The notes: generated from the letters alone by a model not told the origin. 64,000 nucleotides of DNA from Thermococcus aggregans (GCF_024022995.1 NZ_CP099582.1:558001-622000), one strand, 5' to 3'. Positions 16,855 to 26,930 are shown, counted from the first letter of the stretch. Translations and numbers: made by a program.

Positions 16855-18621
16855 ATGGAGGAAAAATATCGAAAGGCCTGCGAGGAAATTGCAAAGGCGA
16901 TAATATCTGGCGAGATTAAGGATAGGGATCAACTTAACAAGTTTAAGGTTAAAATAGCTAGGAACTATCATCTAAGCAAGCTTCCTACTAACTCGGACAT
17001 CCTCAGGGTAATGAGCAAAGAGCAGAGAGAGAAGTTTAAGGAGTTCCTCAAGAAAAAGCCGACTCGTACGATAAGCGGTGTTGCCGTTGTAGCCATGATG
17101 ACAAAGCCCTTCCCATGTCCCCATGGCAGGTGTATTTACTGCCCTGGAGGACCGAGTGAAGGTTCTCCTCAGAGCTATACCGGAAAAGAACCCTCTGCTC
17201 TTAGAGCTCTTCAAAACGCTTACCACCCTTACCTCATAATGATGAACCGCCTAAAGCAGCTCTACGATATTGGCCACGACATAGACAAGGTTGAAGTAAT
17301 CATCCAAGGTGGAACTTTCCCGGCTGTTGATCTGGATTATCAAGAATGGTTCATAAAAGAGGCCTTTAAAGCCATGAACGACTTCCCCTACTTTAAGGAC
17401 GTTGAGAACCTTGAGGAAAAAATCAGAAAGGCTGTTCTTTTTGGTGAGATTGATGACGACCCTCTCTTCAGAAAAGCCTGGGAGAGGACTCACAGAAAGC
17501 CCTATTATTACCTTGAGGAAGAGCAGAGGAAAAACGAAAAGGCAAAGGTCAGGATGGTAGGGTTGACGATTGAAACAAGGCCTGATTGGGCTATGGAAAA
17601 GCAAATCGACAGACTGCTGAAGCTTGGAACAACGAGAGTTGAGCTTGGCGTTCAGACAGTGTTTAACTTCATCTACGAGAGGGTTAAGAGAGGACACACT
17701 GTTGAAGACACTGTAAGGGCTACACAGCTCCTCAAAGACGCTGGCCTCAAGATAAACTACCACATGATGCCGGGCTTACCGGGGAGCAACTTTGAGAGAG
17801 ACCTAAGGGCATTTCAAATAATCTTTGAGGACGAACGCTTCAGGCCGGATATGCTCAAGATTTACCCCACTCTAGTTACTAGGGATACGATCCTTTACAA
17901 GTGGTATAAAGAGGGAAAATACAGACCTTATACAACCGAAGAGGCTGTTGAACTGCTTGTTGAAGTTTACAAGATGCTTCCTAAGTGGGTTAGAGTGATG
18001 AGGATTCAGAGGGACATCCCCGTTCAGCTCGTTGAAGCGGGTGTAAAGCACTCCAATCTTGGCCAACTGGTCATTAATGAACTCATAAAGAGGGGCATAA
18101 GGCCAAGAGAGATAAGGTTCAGGGAAGTCGGGCACCAGATGCAGAAGTTTGGAGTCCAGCCAGAGGTTGAGCACATCAAACTTCTTAGAGAGGATTATAA
18201 GGCAAGTGGAGGTCACGAGATATTCCTGAGCTTCGAGGACGTGAAGAACGATATCTTAATTGGATTCTTAAGGCTTAGAATTCCAAGTGAAAAAGCCCAC
18301 AGGAAGGAAATAAACTGCTGTCCGTCCGCTATAGTCAGAGAGCTCCATGTTTACGGACCACTGGTGCCTATAGGTGGAAAGCCGAAGTACGAGTGGCAGC
18401 ACCGCGGTTACGGAAGGGAGCTCTTAGCTGAGGCAGAGAGAATAGCGAGGGAAGAGTTTGATGTGAAAAAGATGCTCGTGATAAGCGGTGTTGGCGTAAG
18501 AGAGTACTACAGAAAGTTCGGCTACAGAAAAGATGGGCCGTATGTAAGCAAAAGACTTGATAAAAAAGGATACGCCAACTTTGCAAAAACCAAAGAGTTT
18601 GATGGGCACTTGAACACTTAA
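16855..18621 (+). CDS. elp3: Elp3: tRNA U34 carboxymethyl-modification enzyme
   Basis: A 588-residue Elongator protein 3. It combines a radical-SAM domain and a GNAT acetyltransferase domain and installs the cm5U-type side chain at tRNA wobble uridine. The cluster-binding motif FPCPHGRCIYCPGG, followed by PSEGSPQSYTGKEPSALRA, is conserved. The GNAT acetyl-CoA segment is QHRGYGRELLAEAERIA. Archaea have Elp3 alone, without Elp1 and Elp2. Three consecutive ATGs precede MEEKY; 16855 fits GTGATG and the TATA-like TTTTAAAG at about 16817-16824. It ends one base before the convergent M1-like peptidase gene. Confidence 0.96.
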   Translation: MEEKYRKACEEIAKAIISGEIKDRDQLNKFKVKIARNYHLSKLPTNSDILRVMSKEQREKFKEFLKKKPTRTISGVAVVAMMTKPFPCPHGRCIYCPGGPSEGSPQSYTGKEPSALRALQNAYHPYLIMMNRLKQLYDIGHDIDKVEVIIQGGTFPAVDLDYQEWFIKEAFKAMNDFPYFKDVENLEEKIRKAVLFGEIDDDPLFRKAWERTHRKPYYYLEEEQRKNEKAKVRMVGLTIETRPDWAMEKQIDRLLKLGTTRVELGVQTVFNFIYERVKRGHTVEDTVRATQLLKDAGLKINYHMMPGLPGSNFERDLRAFQIIFEDERFRPDMLKIYPTLVTRDTILYKWYKEGKYRPYTTEEAVELLVEVYKMLPKWVRVMRIQRDIPVQLVEAGVKHSNLGQLVINELIKRGIRPREIRFREVGHQMQKFGVQPEVEHIKLLREDYKASGGHEIFLSFEDVKNDILIGFLRLRIPSEKAHRKEINCCPSAIVRELHVYGPLVPIGGKPKYEWQHRGYGRELLAEAERIAREEFDVKKMLVISGVGVREYYRKFGYRKDGPYVSKRLDKKGYANFAKTKEFDGHLNT

Positions 18622-18622
18622 G

Positions 18623-20287
18623 TTAGTTCACAACTACCTTAACTCCATTGATTTCAAGTTCTTCTTTTCCAATTTTCTCAAATGTGAACTTTTCCCAGTT
18701 AACCCTATAGGAAGAGCCGTTAATGTTGGCAATCCAGTCGTTGGGGTCTAGGATTACCATTATGGGCCTCTCCTTGGTTTTAACCTCCAGAAGAGATGAA
18801 CCGTTCACAAGGATTTTCTTAGTTATGTTCTCTGCCACTGTTGCAATTCTCACTTCGAGGGGCATTGCAAAACCATTCTCCTCAGTTATATTGAGCATCA
18901 GAGAGTAATAGCTGTCATTCTGAGCGATCTTTAAGTTTGAAACTGTGAAATTTGGATAATCTGCCGTATAGAACCACTCCTTGAAGAACCAATCTAAATC
19001 TTGGCCGGTTAGATTTTCATAGATTTCCTTGATCAAGTTTAGTGTCTCTTCAGTTTGAGTGCACCCTCTCGCATGGCAGATCTTGAGAACTTCTCTAAGC
19101 CCTTCGAAGAATGTCTTGTTTCCCACAACAAACTGTAAGGAGCGGAAAATAAAGCCACCTCTCTGATAGAGATTGGTTTGGTGTTTTCTAACAGCGTTGA
19201 TATCGACTATTGGGGTTGAATCCCTTGAGCTGAGGCACATTCCTTCCCAATAGTCCAGTTGCTCAGATGTCATGTTGTAAAAGGCAGAAGTGTATGTTGC
19301 GAAGGACTCATCCAAAAGTCCAAGCTCTGCATAAATTCCAAACCAATTGTGAGCAACCTCATGAGGAATGACACTCTTGAATTGTGTTCCCGCTGCTCCC
19401 CCATAGAGTCCAAATCCCTCAGTTTCGCTTCTATGTCCTTTGAAGCGTATGTAGATTAGCTCATCATAGGGATATGGGATAAGCCGGGATGAATATATTT
19501 TAAGGATTTTCGCAAGTTCATCAACAACCCATTTTCCCTCATCGGTAAGAGCAATCACATCTACATTTTTTCCATCAATCACGATGTTCTTCTTGTAAAT
19601 ATTCCATCTTCCAAGAAGGATGTAAAATCTTCCACCATTAGCGTAAAAAGTTCCTCTTTCTGGAAGAATTGGTTTGTATTTGTTGTTTGGGAGCTTTAAA
19701 ATACCAACAAGCGTGTAGTTCGCTGGATAAGATTCCACGCTGATTGTAACATCCCCATCTATCTTGGGGATCAGCATATAAGCCTCCGGAGGAAGGTAGA
19801 AGTAATCTTTAGTTGATTTCATGTGCCACTCAATTATATCCCTCTCCTCAATGTCTAAAAGAGGTTGATAATGCGAAGTGTAGAGAATCCTTATCTTCTG
19901 TCTACTTTTACTGGGACTCACCTTAAGTAGCAAGAGGCCATATTTTCCATCATAAAGTCCTTCTACGCTTACTTTCGCACCATAAGCTTCAAGTTTTTCG
20001 ATATCAAAGTTTAAAATGGATGAATTCTCTAAGAGAAGAGGGATTGTGGCTGAGGAGCTTAGAGAAAGCTCAATCTCTTGAATCCCTTTAATTGTGGTAT
20101 TCCAACCATCGAAAGTTATGGATAAAGAAACACTTGTATTGCCTCTAATAGGCTCATTATTTCTTTCAAAAAGGAACTTGACATTGTCTGTTTTTGAAAA
20201 TTGGAATTTATCGAGCTTATACGCAGGGGTGATGCACATAGCTATGAGAGCTGCTAAAAGGACCGCCACAACAAAACGTGCTCTCAT
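18623..20287 (-). CDS. Exported M1-like gluzincin metallopeptidase
   Basis: A 554-residue protein with an N-terminal signal or anchor (MRARFVVAVLLAALIAMCITPAYK) and many N-glycosylation sequons (for example NTS, NTT, NSS, NYT), indicating extracellular exposure. The zinc site is HEVAHNWFG (H309, E310, H313) with third ligand E327 in LLDESFATY. That spacing is shorter than the 18-residue gap of classical M1 enzymes, so the loop is trimmed. The upstream TETEGFGLYGGAAGT corresponds to the exopeptidase GxMEN region but lacks the canonical sequence, so aminopeptidase specificity is uncertain. The AT box at 20308-20320 lies about 27 bases upstream, suggesting a leaderless mRNA. Confidence 0.8.
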   Translation of the reverse strand: MRARFVVAVLLAALIAMCITPAYKLDKFQFSKTDNVKFLFERNNEPIRGNTSVSLSITFDGWNTTIKGIQEIELSLSSSATIPLLLENSSILNFDIEKLEAYGAKVSVEGLYDGKYGLLLLKVSPSKSRQKIRILYTSHYQPLLDIEERDIIEWHMKSTKDYFYLPPEAYMLIPKIDGDVTISVESYPANYTLVGILKLPNNKYKPILPERGTFYANGGRFYILLGRWNIYKKNIVIDGKNVDVIALTDEGKWVVDELAKILKIYSSRLIPYPYDELIYIRFKGHRSETEGFGLYGGAAGTQFKSVIPHEVAHNWFGIYAELGLLDESFATYTSAFYNMTSEQLDYWEGMCLSSRDSTPIVDINAVRKHQTNLYQRGGFIFRSLQFVVGNKTFFEGLREVLKICHARGCTQTEETLNLIKEIYENLTGQDLDWFFKEWFYTADYPNFTVSNLKIAQNDSYYSLMLNITEENGFAMPLEVRIATVAENITKKILVNGSSLLEVKTKERPIMVILDPNDWIANINGSSYRVNWEKFTFEKIGKEELEINGVKVVVN

Positions 20288-20307
20288 AATTTTGATTTTA
20301 TTCCGAG

Positions 20308-20320
20308 AGATTTAAAAGTT
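20308..20320. promoter_or_regulatory. Shared AT box between divergent genes
   Basis: AGATTTAAAAGTT can be read as a TATA element on both strands. On the minus strand it places transcription at the ATG of the M1-like gene. On the plus strand it places it just ahead of the YkgJ-type gene, whose GGGG ribosome site begins at 20340. Confidence 0.5.
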
Positions 20321-20350
20321 TTGAGGATAGCTTTTCATTGGGGGCAGATA

Positions 20351-20866
20351 ATGAGGTTCAAACCAAAACCGCTGAAAAGTGATGTGAAATTTGAGTGCAA
20401 ATTCTGTCTCGACTGCTGTAGGGGTAGGTTTATCTATCTGACTCTTTCGGATATAGCCAACATTATGGCTCATGGCCACGATCCGCAGGATTTTGTTCTT
20501 ATGACTGTTGAAGGAGGAAAAATAAGGTTTGTTTTGGCTTACAGAGAGTGGGATCTTGGGTGTATTTTCCATGACCCAGAGACCGGGAAGTGCAAAATCC
20601 ACTCCTATAATCCAATAATCTGCAAAATCTATCCTTTCATGGTCTCTCACAAGCCGCTTGGAATTGAAGGTGAGGAGCCTTTTGAATACAAGGGAGAAAA
20701 GGTCTGGTTGTATTACGATGAAAGCTGCCCTGGAATTGGCGAAGGAAAGGGGACAATAACGAGGGAAGAGGTAGCTGAGCTTGGGTTGAAGTTTCAGAAG
20801 GAGTTTGAAAAGACTGATTTGGATGGTCTGAACCGGCTTTTAAGCGGTGAAAATCATGGAACTTAA
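20351..20866 (+). CDS. YkgJ-type CxxxCxxCC cluster protein (PF03692)
   Basis: A 171-residue cysteine-rich protein of the zinc/iron-chelating YkgJ family. The first motif is [12 protein letters not shown] near residue 16, and the second set is [27 protein letters not shown] in the middle. These cysteines probably hold a metal ion or Fe-S cluster; the reaction is unknown. The start at 20351 (MRFKPKPL) follows GGGGCAGATA. It overlaps the start of nip7 by 11 bases, implying translational coupling with a ribosome-assembly factor. Confidence 0.85.
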   Translation: MRFKPKPLKSDVKFECKFCLDCCRGRFIYLTLSDIANIMAHGHDPQDFVLMTVEGGKIRFVLAYREWDLGCIFHDPETGKCKIHSYNPIICKIYPFMVSHKPLGIEGEEPFEYKGEKVWLYYDESCPGIGEGKGTITREEVAELGLKFQKEFEKTDLDGLNRLLSGENHGT

Positions 20867-21356
20867 GTACCGAAGGGTTTCCTCCTGGGAGTTTGATTTG
20901 ATACTGAAGGAAGCGGAGAAGTTTGGGGAGCTAAAGCACGAGTTTTTTGGAATAGTTGAGGGGAAGTTCAGGGATGTTTATGCTGTAAACGAGGAAGTTT
21001 GGAGAGAAATAGAAAACCTCAGAATAAAACCCTACGCATTTGGAACTTTTGTGGGTACAATAAAGGTCGACAAAAACCTTGTCGAAAAATTCTATCCAAA
21101 CATTGAGTTTTTCTATTTTGTCGATATTAAAAAGAACTTTGCTGTTCTAAAGGCAAAAACAGCTTTCCTCTTCACAACCGGCAAAGACGTGTCCAAAAAT
21201 GGAGTTAAAGAGTACAGCTGGCAGGGAAGTAAAAAGCTGGTTATCCTAAATGAAGAGGGTGTAATCCTTGGGTTAGGTCTCATAAACCCAAAAAGCAATG
21301 GAAAGTTTATTAAAAACATCACGGACATTGGAGAGTTTATAAGACGACACAAGTAG
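20856..21356 (+). CDS. nip7: Ribosome biogenesis factor Nip7
   Basis: A 166-residue protein matching archaeal Nip7, which binds rRNA during 60S/50S maturation. The N-terminal alpha/beta domain is [20 protein letters not shown]...[11 protein letters not shown]...[10 protein letters not shown]. The C-terminal PUA domain shows [15 protein letters not shown]...[20 protein letters not shown]. Family length is typical. The ATG at 20856 has GGTGA upstream; a GTG nine bases earlier would overlap this site. Confidence 0.93.
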   Translation: MELKYRRVSSWEFDLILKEAEKFGELKHEFFGIVEGKFRDVYAVNEEVWREIENLRIKPYAFGTFVGTIKVDKNLVEKFYPNIEFFYFVDIKKNFAVLKAKTAFLFTTGKDVSKNGVKEYSWQGSKKLVILNEEGVILGLGLINPKSNGKFIKNITDIGEFIRRHK

Positions 21357-21378
21357 CGTTTTTTATAGGTTCCACCGT

Positions 21379-21408
21379 AAACTTTAAATATTCTCGGTAT
21401 ATAATTCC
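21379..21408 (+). promoter_or_regulatory. Promoter region of the KaiC/near-KaiC pair
   Basis: Two TATA-like elements, ACTTTAAATA (21381-21390) and GTATATAATT (21397-21406), lie 75-100 bases upstream of the GTG at 21482, so the mRNA would have a leader of about 50-75 bases. Confidence 0.5.
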
Positions 21409-21481
21409 AATTAGTAACTAAAATCACTATTCTCTCCAACCTCGCTTAAATCAGATAAAACCTGGTTTAGGGGGTGAGAAA

Positions 21482-22225
21482 GTGGTTAAGAGAGTGAAAA
21501 CTGGTATTCCGGGGATGGATGAAATACTTCATGGTGGAATCCCAGAAAGAAACGTAGTTTTGCTCAGTGGAGGGCCTGGAACAGGAAAGACAATATTCAG
21601 CCAGCAGTTCTTATGGAACGGCTTACAGATGGGTGAGCCTGGAATCTACGTTGCTCTCGAAGAGCACCCGGTGCAAGTTAGACAAAATATGGCTCAGTTC
21701 GGGTGGGATGTAAAGCCCTATGAGGAGCAGGGAATGTTTGCCATGATAGATGCCTTTACAGCGGGAATCGGGAAGTCCAAAGAGTACGAGAAGTACATAG
21801 TTCATGATCTAACCGATCTCAGAGAGTTTATTGATGTGTTGAGGCAGGCGATAAAAGAAATCAACGCCAAAAGAGTTGTTGTTGATTCTGTTACAACGCT
21901 CTATATAAACAAGCCAGCAATGGCCAGAAGCATAATCCTCCAGCTTAAGAGAGTTTTGGCTGGAACTGGATGTACAAGCATCTTTGTGAGTCAGATAAGC
22001 GTTGGTGAAAGAGGTTTCGGTGGGCCTGGAGTGGAGCACGGTGTTGACGGTATTATAAGGTTAGACCTTGATGAGATTGATGGAGAACTCAAGCGCTCCC
22101 TCATAGTGTGGAAGATGAGAGGTACCAGCCATTCAATGAGGAGACACCCATTTGAGATCACTGACAAAGGAATAGTAGTACATGCAGATAAAGTTCTGAA
22201 GAGGAGAGGGATTGTAGAAATTTGA
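21482..22225 (+). CDS. KaiC-like ATPase (UPF0273, PH0284-like)
   Basis: A 247-residue single KaiC-domain ATPase, close to Pyrococcus horikoshii PH0284 of known structure. Walker A is GGPGTGKT at 30-37 and the Walker B-like strand is [11 protein letters not shown]. The domain ends with [19 protein letters not shown], a segment conserved in this family. GTG start at 21482 is preceded by GGGGGTGAG. The next gene begins 14 bases after its stop and belongs to a family defined by its adjacency to KaiC-like genes, so they probably form one system. Function not established. Confidence 0.88.
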   Translation: MVKRVKTGIPGMDEILHGGIPERNVVLLSGGPGTGKTIFSQQFLWNGLQMGEPGIYVALEEHPVQVRQNMAQFGWDVKPYEEQGMFAMIDAFTAGIGKSKEYEKYIVHDLTDLREFIDVLRQAIKEINAKRVVVDSVTTLYINKPAMARSIILQLKRVLAGTGCTSIFVSQISVGERGFGGPGVEHGVDGIIRLDLDEIDGELKRSLIVWKMRGTSHSMRRHPFEITDKGIVVHADKVLKRRGIVEI

Positions 22226-22239
22226 GGAGGTGAGAGCAA

Positions 22240-23190
22240 ATGACAGTTGAAATTCCACTCAATCCAGTCGGAAGGCAGGAGATTCACCAATTGGAGAGCA
22301 TCTTATTATTTGCAACACTCTTCAGGCCGGAGGTCATTGAGCTCATAAAAAACCCAGCAGAGAGGTTAACATGGGTTGATAGCTTGGCAGTTGCGGCTGG
22401 AGCAATAGCAAGAGAAAAAGCAGGGATGACAATAAGCGAAATTGCAAGAGAGCTTGGAAGAACCGAGCAAACAATAAGGAAACACCTTAAGGGAGAAAGC
22501 AAAGCTGGACAGCTTGTTAGAGAGACTTACGAGCTAATAAAACAAGGAAAGCTCGATGAGCTAATTAAAACAATTGAAATGATTGAAAAAGGCGGCCTTA
22601 AAGAAGTAATTGCCAAAGAAGAGTACGAAAAACTTATGCAAGAATACGAGAAGCTCAAGATTGAATATGAAAAAGTCAAAGCAGAACTTGAGAAGATGAA
22701 GCAGACAGTTGAGCTTGAGAGCTTAGAAAAAGCAAGAGAAGAGATAAAGAAGTTGAAGGAAGAGTTGGAAGCTGTGAAAGCAGAACTCGAAAAAGCCAGA
22801 AAAGAAAAGAAAGAGCTTGAAAAAGAGCTTGCGGAGGCAAAAGTAAAAATCATGGAGCTGCAAAGCAAGGGAGTTGAGGAAACAAAGGTTAAGGAGCTTG
22901 AAGAAAAGCTCAAAGCAAAGGAAGAGGAAATCAGCAGACTAGAAAAGCTAGTTGACGAGATAACCCGTGAAAAGCTGGAGCTTGAGAAGAAGGTTGAAGA
23001 ATTTAAAGGCCTTGCCGATGAGCTCAGAAAAGAGAAGGAAGAGCTTGAGAAGAAAATCGAGGAATTAACAAGAGAGAACAATGAACTCAAGCAGAGAATT
23101 GAAGAGCTTGAAAAGTATAAGATAAAGTTTGAGAACCTCAGAAACAAGATAGAGAAAATAAAGATAGAACTAGAGAAGCTGTTGGAGTGA
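22240..23190 (+). CDS. Near-KaiC HTH domain plus long coiled coil
   Basis: A 316-residue protein. Residues 1-100 form the near_KaiC regulatory domain: LESILLFATLFRPEVIELI, then a helix-turn-helix AGMTISEIARELGRTEQTIR that could bind DNA. Residues about 120-316 are an almost unbroken coiled coil of Glu/Lys/Leu heptads, about 28 nm if fully extended. The domain is described in the TIGRFAM collection as typically adjacent to a KaiC-like partner, exactly as here. A scaffold or signalling role is my inference. Ends two bases before the convergent speD. GAGGTGAG precedes the ATG. Confidence 0.85.
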   Translation: MTVEIPLNPVGRQEIHQLESILLFATLFRPEVIELIKNPAERLTWVDSLAVAAGAIAREKAGMTISEIARELGRTEQTIRKHLKGESKAGQLVRETYELIKQGKLDELIKTIEMIEKGGLKEVIAKEEYEKLMQEYEKLKIEYEKVKAELEKMKQTVELESLEKAREEIKKLKEELEAVKAELEKARKEKKELEKELAEAKVKIMELQSKGVEETKVKELEEKLKAKEEEISRLEKLVDEITREKLELEKKVEEFKGLADELRKEKEELEKKIEELTRENNELKQRIEELEKYKIKFENLRNKIEKIKIELEKLLE

Positions 23191-23192
23191 AT

Positions 23193-23609
23193 TCACTTCT
23201 CGCTTCTCCTGTCTAGTTTTTCTTCCCATGTTAAGATCATGTGAGTAAATGTGCCTTCTTCTTCCTTGATGCCTCTCTTGACTTCTGATACGTGAGCGTA
23301 CTGGGCTTTGAACTTCTCAAGAATGTAATCAACAGCCTTCTCTGGATCTGCTTTCTCGCCACAGGTGTAAACATCTAGCGCTGCATACCCTTCCTCTGGC
23401 CATGTATGAACGGAAATATGACTCTCGGCAACAATAACAACTCCGCTAACTCCCGTTGGTGAGAACCTAAAAAAGTAACTCGCCTTGACTTCCATGTTCC
23501 CTGCTTTTGCTGCCTCCAAGAAGATCTCTCTTATTCTGTTTGGGTCTTTTAGAACTTCTGGATCACAGCCAGATGCTTCAACTACATAGTGATATCCAAT
23601 GGTGTCCAT
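23193..23609 (-). CDS. speD: S-adenosylmethionine decarboxylase, pyruvoyl type
   Basis: Makes decarboxylated SAM, the aminopropyl donor for long and branched polyamines. The 138-residue proenzyme is of the short bacterial/archaeal class. It cleaves itself in AESHISVHTWPE before S63, which becomes the pyruvoyl group, and C83 in YTCGEK matches the catalytic proton donor. Both positions equal those of the Thermotoga enzyme. Start 23609 (MDTIGYHY) follows GGTGATG; an in-frame ATG nine bases earlier overlaps this site. Confidence 0.96.
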   Translation of the reverse strand: MDTIGYHYVVEASGCDPEVLKDPNRIREIFLEAAKAGNMEVKASYFFRFSPTGVSGVVIVAESHISVHTWPEEGYAALDVYTCGEKADPEKAVDYILEKFKAQYAHVSEVKRGIKEEEGTFTHMILTWEEKLDRRSEK

Positions 23610-23749
23610 GAGCATCACCTTAATTCACTTTTTCACCTTAGGTTTTAAAACTTGTCTTTTATAGTGCCTATTGAATAGATTTTTAAATGCTACGGGGGAG
23701 TATTTAAAAAGACTAAACAGTACATTAAAAATCCGTAGAGGTGAACACA

Positions 23750-24601
23750 ATGCTCGAAAATGTTCTCAAAAAACTTGCAACTGCAGACCCTAAAAAAATG
23801 ATAACTTATCCATTAATTGTTTTTCTTGCAGCGCTTTTAGTATTGGCAGTTCATTTCCCAACTCTCGGAACGGATCTTAAGGGAGGAGTTGTTATAACTA
23901 TTTACGGAGTAGATGCAAACGCGAAAGATATTGAGAGCTTGTTAAAAGCGGAGAACTTTAAAGTGACAGTCAGGGAAATTAAGAGCATTACTGGAGACAC
24001 AAGAGTGGAAATAAGGGCATCTACCGATGTGAACGTACAAAGAATAATCGAACTCCTAAAGTCGAAATATCCAAATGCTGCAATTTCGCAGACACAATTT
24101 GGGCCCAGCTTATCAAGAACAGCTCAAGAACAAAGTTTGAAAGCAATCTCCTTGGCATTTCTTGGAATGGCTGTCGTTGTATTTTTGTTCTTTAGAGTTC
24201 CAGTTCCGTCCTTGACCGTGATCTTTTCAGCCCTTTCCGATATGACAATAGCCCTTGCCCTAATGAGCATATCTGGCTTGGAGCTAACTCAAGCGACAAT
24301 TGCTGCTCTTTTGATGCTTATAGGTTATTCAGTAGACAGCAACATACTCCTTACCACCAAGCTTTTGAGGAGGAAAGAGGAATCCGTTGAGGAAGCTTAT
24401 CTCTCAGCGGTCTCTACGGGTTTCACTATGAGCACCACCACATTAGGGGCTTTAGCTTCACTGTGGATAATCTCGCAGGCGGAAGTTATAGACATGATAG
24501 CCGCGGTATTGATTTTCGGATTGCTTGCTGATTTCATGAACACGTGGATACTCAATGCAGGTGTGCTAAAATGGTACATTCAAAGGGGTGAGAAGAAATG
24601 A
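23750..24601 (+). CDS. secF: Protein-export membrane protein SecF
   Basis: A 283-residue SecF with six transmembrane segments and one large external loop after the first. The signature [12 protein letters not shown] follows TM1, and the second half shows [16 protein letters not shown] and [20 protein letters not shown], the conserved RND-type core. With SecD it supports protein translocation through SecYEG. Start at 23750 follows GAGGTG. Its stop overlaps the secD start (ATGA at 24598-24601). The secF-then-secD order is reversed relative to most bacteria. Confidence 0.94.
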   Translation: MLENVLKKLATADPKKMITYPLIVFLAALLVLAVHFPTLGTDLKGGVVITIYGVDANAKDIESLLKAENFKVTVREIKSITGDTRVEIRASTDVNVQRIIELLKSKYPNAAISQTQFGPSLSRTAQEQSLKAISLAFLGMAVVVFLFFRVPVPSLTVIFSALSDMTIALALMSISGLELTQATIAALLMLIGYSVDSNILLTTKLLRRKEESVEEAYLSAVSTGFTMSTTTLGALASLWIISQAEVIDMIAAVLIFGLLADFMNTWILNAGVLKWYIQRGEKK

Positions 24602-26118
24602 ATTTGAAGAAGCTTCTCCTTAACGGCAGGGTGCTTCTGCTCATACTCGTTATTATTGGGTCAATTTTAACAATACTTGCTCAAGGGATAACCTATGGTT
24701 TGGACATAAGTGGTGGTGTTGAAATAACTGTGCAGCTTGAAAAGCCCGTCGACCAATCGACCATGGAGGAAGTTAGAATATCCCTTGAGAACAGATTGAA
24801 TACCCTTGGAGTTAAGGATATTACGCTGGAACCATGGGGCGATCAAATAATAAAAATAAGAGTTGCTAATGTCACAGAGGAGGAAGCAAACAGCATTATA
24901 GATACAATAAACCGCCAAGGTGTTTTCTATGCTGAATTCAACGGTGTTATATTTGCAACTGGAGCAGACATAAAGAGGGTAGATCAGGTAAGTTATGACC
25001 CAAGAGAAGGAGCTTGGATTGTTCCGTTTTCAATATCTAAAGAAGCCGCGGAAAAGTTCGCACAGCTGGCTTTGGGAAAAGTTGGCTACCCTGTGGATAT
25101 CTTCCTTGACCCTCCAGTGAATTCAACTTTGATAGTTTCAGAGGAGATATACACAATTATGAACTCGAATGAGTTCCAATTCGTTCCAGATGCCAAACCG
25201 TTGCCTCAAAGACTTAAGGAAGCCTTTAATATTGGTATCATTCCTTACACAAATCAAAGCGTTGAAGAAATAGCTAAGCTTGCTCAAGGAAAAGAAAAAG
25301 TTATCCTCATTGGAGTTAATGGAGAACTTGAGTCAAGCTTGAAGAACTTGGGAATAAAAGTCGAAAAGAGGGAACCAAGGGCTGGAGAAACCGCAGATGA
25401 ATTTATTAGGAGGATATTGGGCCTTTATGGTCCCTATAGGCTTCAGGAGGGACTTACAACTGGTGAACCTCATACTGAGCTGGCGATTTCAATTGGAGGT
25501 TCTAAAGAAGACATTGCAGCAATGAGACAAGCGCAGGTCGTTTCAGTAGTTTTGAGAAGTGGATCACTTCCGGTAAAAGTCTTTGTAGAGGGCGTTAACT
25601 ACATTCCTCCTACCCTGGGAGAGCAGTTTAGAAAACAGGTAGTGCAAGCGGGAATAGCAGCTTTGATAGTAGTTGGCTTAATAGTCTATCTCCACTACAG
25701 AAAGGCGAAAATAGCTATTCCAGTAGTCCTGACAAGTTTAAGCGAGGCCATTGCAATTTTGGGAGTCGCGGCATTGATAAGGTGGAACCTCGATTTGCCG
25801 AGTATAGCGGGCATAATAGCCGCCATCGGTACTGGAGTTGATCAGCAAATAGTCATAACAGACGAGCTCTTAGGTGGAAAGAGGAAAGAAAAAATCACGA
25901 AGAGAAGTGGAATACTGAAGAGAATGGGTAGAGCATTCTTTGTTATCTGGGCCTCGGCAACCACTACAATAGTTGCAATGAGCTTTCTGTTCAAGTTCTT
26001 CGTAGGAGGTCTGAGAGGCTTTGCCTTCACTACAATACTGGGCGTGCTCATTGGAATATTAATAACAAGGCCAGCGTATGCCGAAATCGCTAAGGTGCTC
26101 CTCAGCGAAGAGAGGTGA
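24598..26118 (+). CDS. secD: Protein-export membrane protein SecD
   Basis: A 506-residue SecD. After TM1 comes [15 protein letters not shown], the SecD D1-type motif, then a large external region of about 300 residues with the P1 subdomains (residues about 40-330), and five C-terminal membrane helices including [20 protein letters not shown]. It is translationally coupled to secF by ATGA. The next gene, a TrkA-type protein, starts seven bases after the stop. Confidence 0.94.
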   Translation: MNLKKLLLNGRVLLLILVIIGSILTILAQGITYGLDISGGVEITVQLEKPVDQSTMEEVRISLENRLNTLGVKDITLEPWGDQIIKIRVANVTEEEANSIIDTINRQGVFYAEFNGVIFATGADIKRVDQVSYDPREGAWIVPFSISKEAAEKFAQLALGKVGYPVDIFLDPPVNSTLIVSEEIYTIMNSNEFQFVPDAKPLPQRLKEAFNIGIIPYTNQSVEEIAKLAQGKEKVILIGVNGELESSLKNLGIKVEKREPRAGETADEFIRRILGLYGPYRLQEGLTTGEPHTELAISIGGSKEDIAAMRQAQVVSVVLRSGSLPVKVFVEGVNYIPPTLGEQFRKQVVQAGIAALIVVGLIVYLHYRKAKIAIPVVLTSLSEAIAILGVAALIRWNLDLPSIAGIIAAIGTGVDQQIVITDELLGGKRKEKITKRSGILKRMGRAFFVIWASATTTIVAMSFLFKFFVGGLRGFAFTTILGVLIGILITRPAYAEIAKVLLSEER

Positions 26119-26124
26119 AGGCAG

Positions 26125-26820
26125 ATGTTTATTGTGATAATGGGTGCTGGAAGGGTTGGGTACCTTGTGGCCAAGATGCTGGAAAATGAGGGACATGACG
26201 TTACAATAATTGACATAGATAAGGAGAGAGCTAAAGAGCTCTCCTTCCTTATTAATGGTCTCGTAATCGAAGGGGATGCTACGGATCATAAAACCTTGGA
26301 AGAAGCCAACGTGAAGCAGGCAGATGCCTTTGCGGCGTTAACTGGAAGAGATGATGCAAACATATTGGGGTGTATCCTTGCAAAGCATCTAAATCCCGAA
26401 ATAAAGACAGTTCTCAGAATAAGCAAGCCGAAAAATAAGGAAGTCTTTGAAAGAGTGGAGGATTTGAAAAAATACTTTGATGTGGTCATAAGCCCAGAAG
26501 AAATAGCAGCTAACTACATATTCAGGAGCTTGACGACTCCAGGGTTCGATAGAGTTCTGTTCCCCAGAGAGGGGGCAGAGATCGTTAAGTTCCGCTTGGA
26601 TGATAAAAGCGAAATTTCAGAAAAACCAATAAAAGAGCTCAACTTGCCAAAAGACTCCCTTATAGTAGCAGTATACGACGAGAAGGGGAACTTAATAATT
26701 CCCTCTGGTGATACAAAGCTGCCCAAAAAGGGTGAAGTGGTCGTTTTTGCTAAGACCTCGGTTTTAAATGAGATTAAAAAAATCTTTGAACAGAAGAAAA
26801 CTGATGAAGAACAAGATTGA
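26125..26820 (+). CDS. TrkA/KtrA-like RCK potassium-transport regulator
   Basis: A 231-residue soluble protein with a Rossmann nucleotide-binding RCK_N domain (GAGRVGYLVAKMLENEGHDV, then D at the end of strand 2 in TIIDIDKE) and an RCK_C ligand-binding domain (about 145-225, GAEIVKFRLDDKSEISEKPI). Such proteins gate Trk/Ktr potassium transporters in response to NAD(H), ATP or other ligands. No membrane subunit is encoded adjacent. GAGGTGA precedes the ATG, close behind secD, so it may be read from the sec transcript. Confidence 0.85.
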   Translation: MFIVIMGAGRVGYLVAKMLENEGHDVTIIDIDKERAKELSFLINGLVIEGDATDHKTLEEANVKQADAFAALTGRDDANILGCILAKHLNPEIKTVLRISKPKNKEVFERVEDLKKYFDVVISPEEIAANYIFRSLTTPGFDRVLFPREGAEIVKFRLDDKSEISEKPIKELNLPKDSLIVAVYDEKGNLIIPSGDTKLPKKGEVVVFAKTSVLNEIKKIFEQKKTDEEQD

Positions 26821-26898
26821 ATTTTGTCCAAATTATCCTTGAATCTTTATTATATTTTTCTATCATTCATGCAAAAGCTTTCATCTTTTTTGTTCTCC

Positions 26899-26930
26899 TT
26901 TGTGCACCTCTGAGCACAAATTATTTAAGG
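26899..26930 (+). promoter_or_regulatory. ATP synthase promoter with adjacent inverted repeat
   Basis: A perfect 7-base inverted repeat, TTTGTGC (26899-26905) and GCACAAA (26914-26920) with an 8-base spacer, abuts the TATA-like AAATTATTTAAGG (26918-26930). The start of atpH is at 26992. The repeat could be an operator or a weak hairpin after the trkA-like gene; its overlap with the TATA element favours a regulatory role. Confidence 0.5.

Noticed and set aside
22527-23147. A 206-codon, Ser/Phe-rich frame opposite the coiled-coil gene
   Set aside because: It is the complement of Glu/Lys/Leu-rich codons, which always reads as Ser/Phe/Leu. No start signal or protein-like composition.
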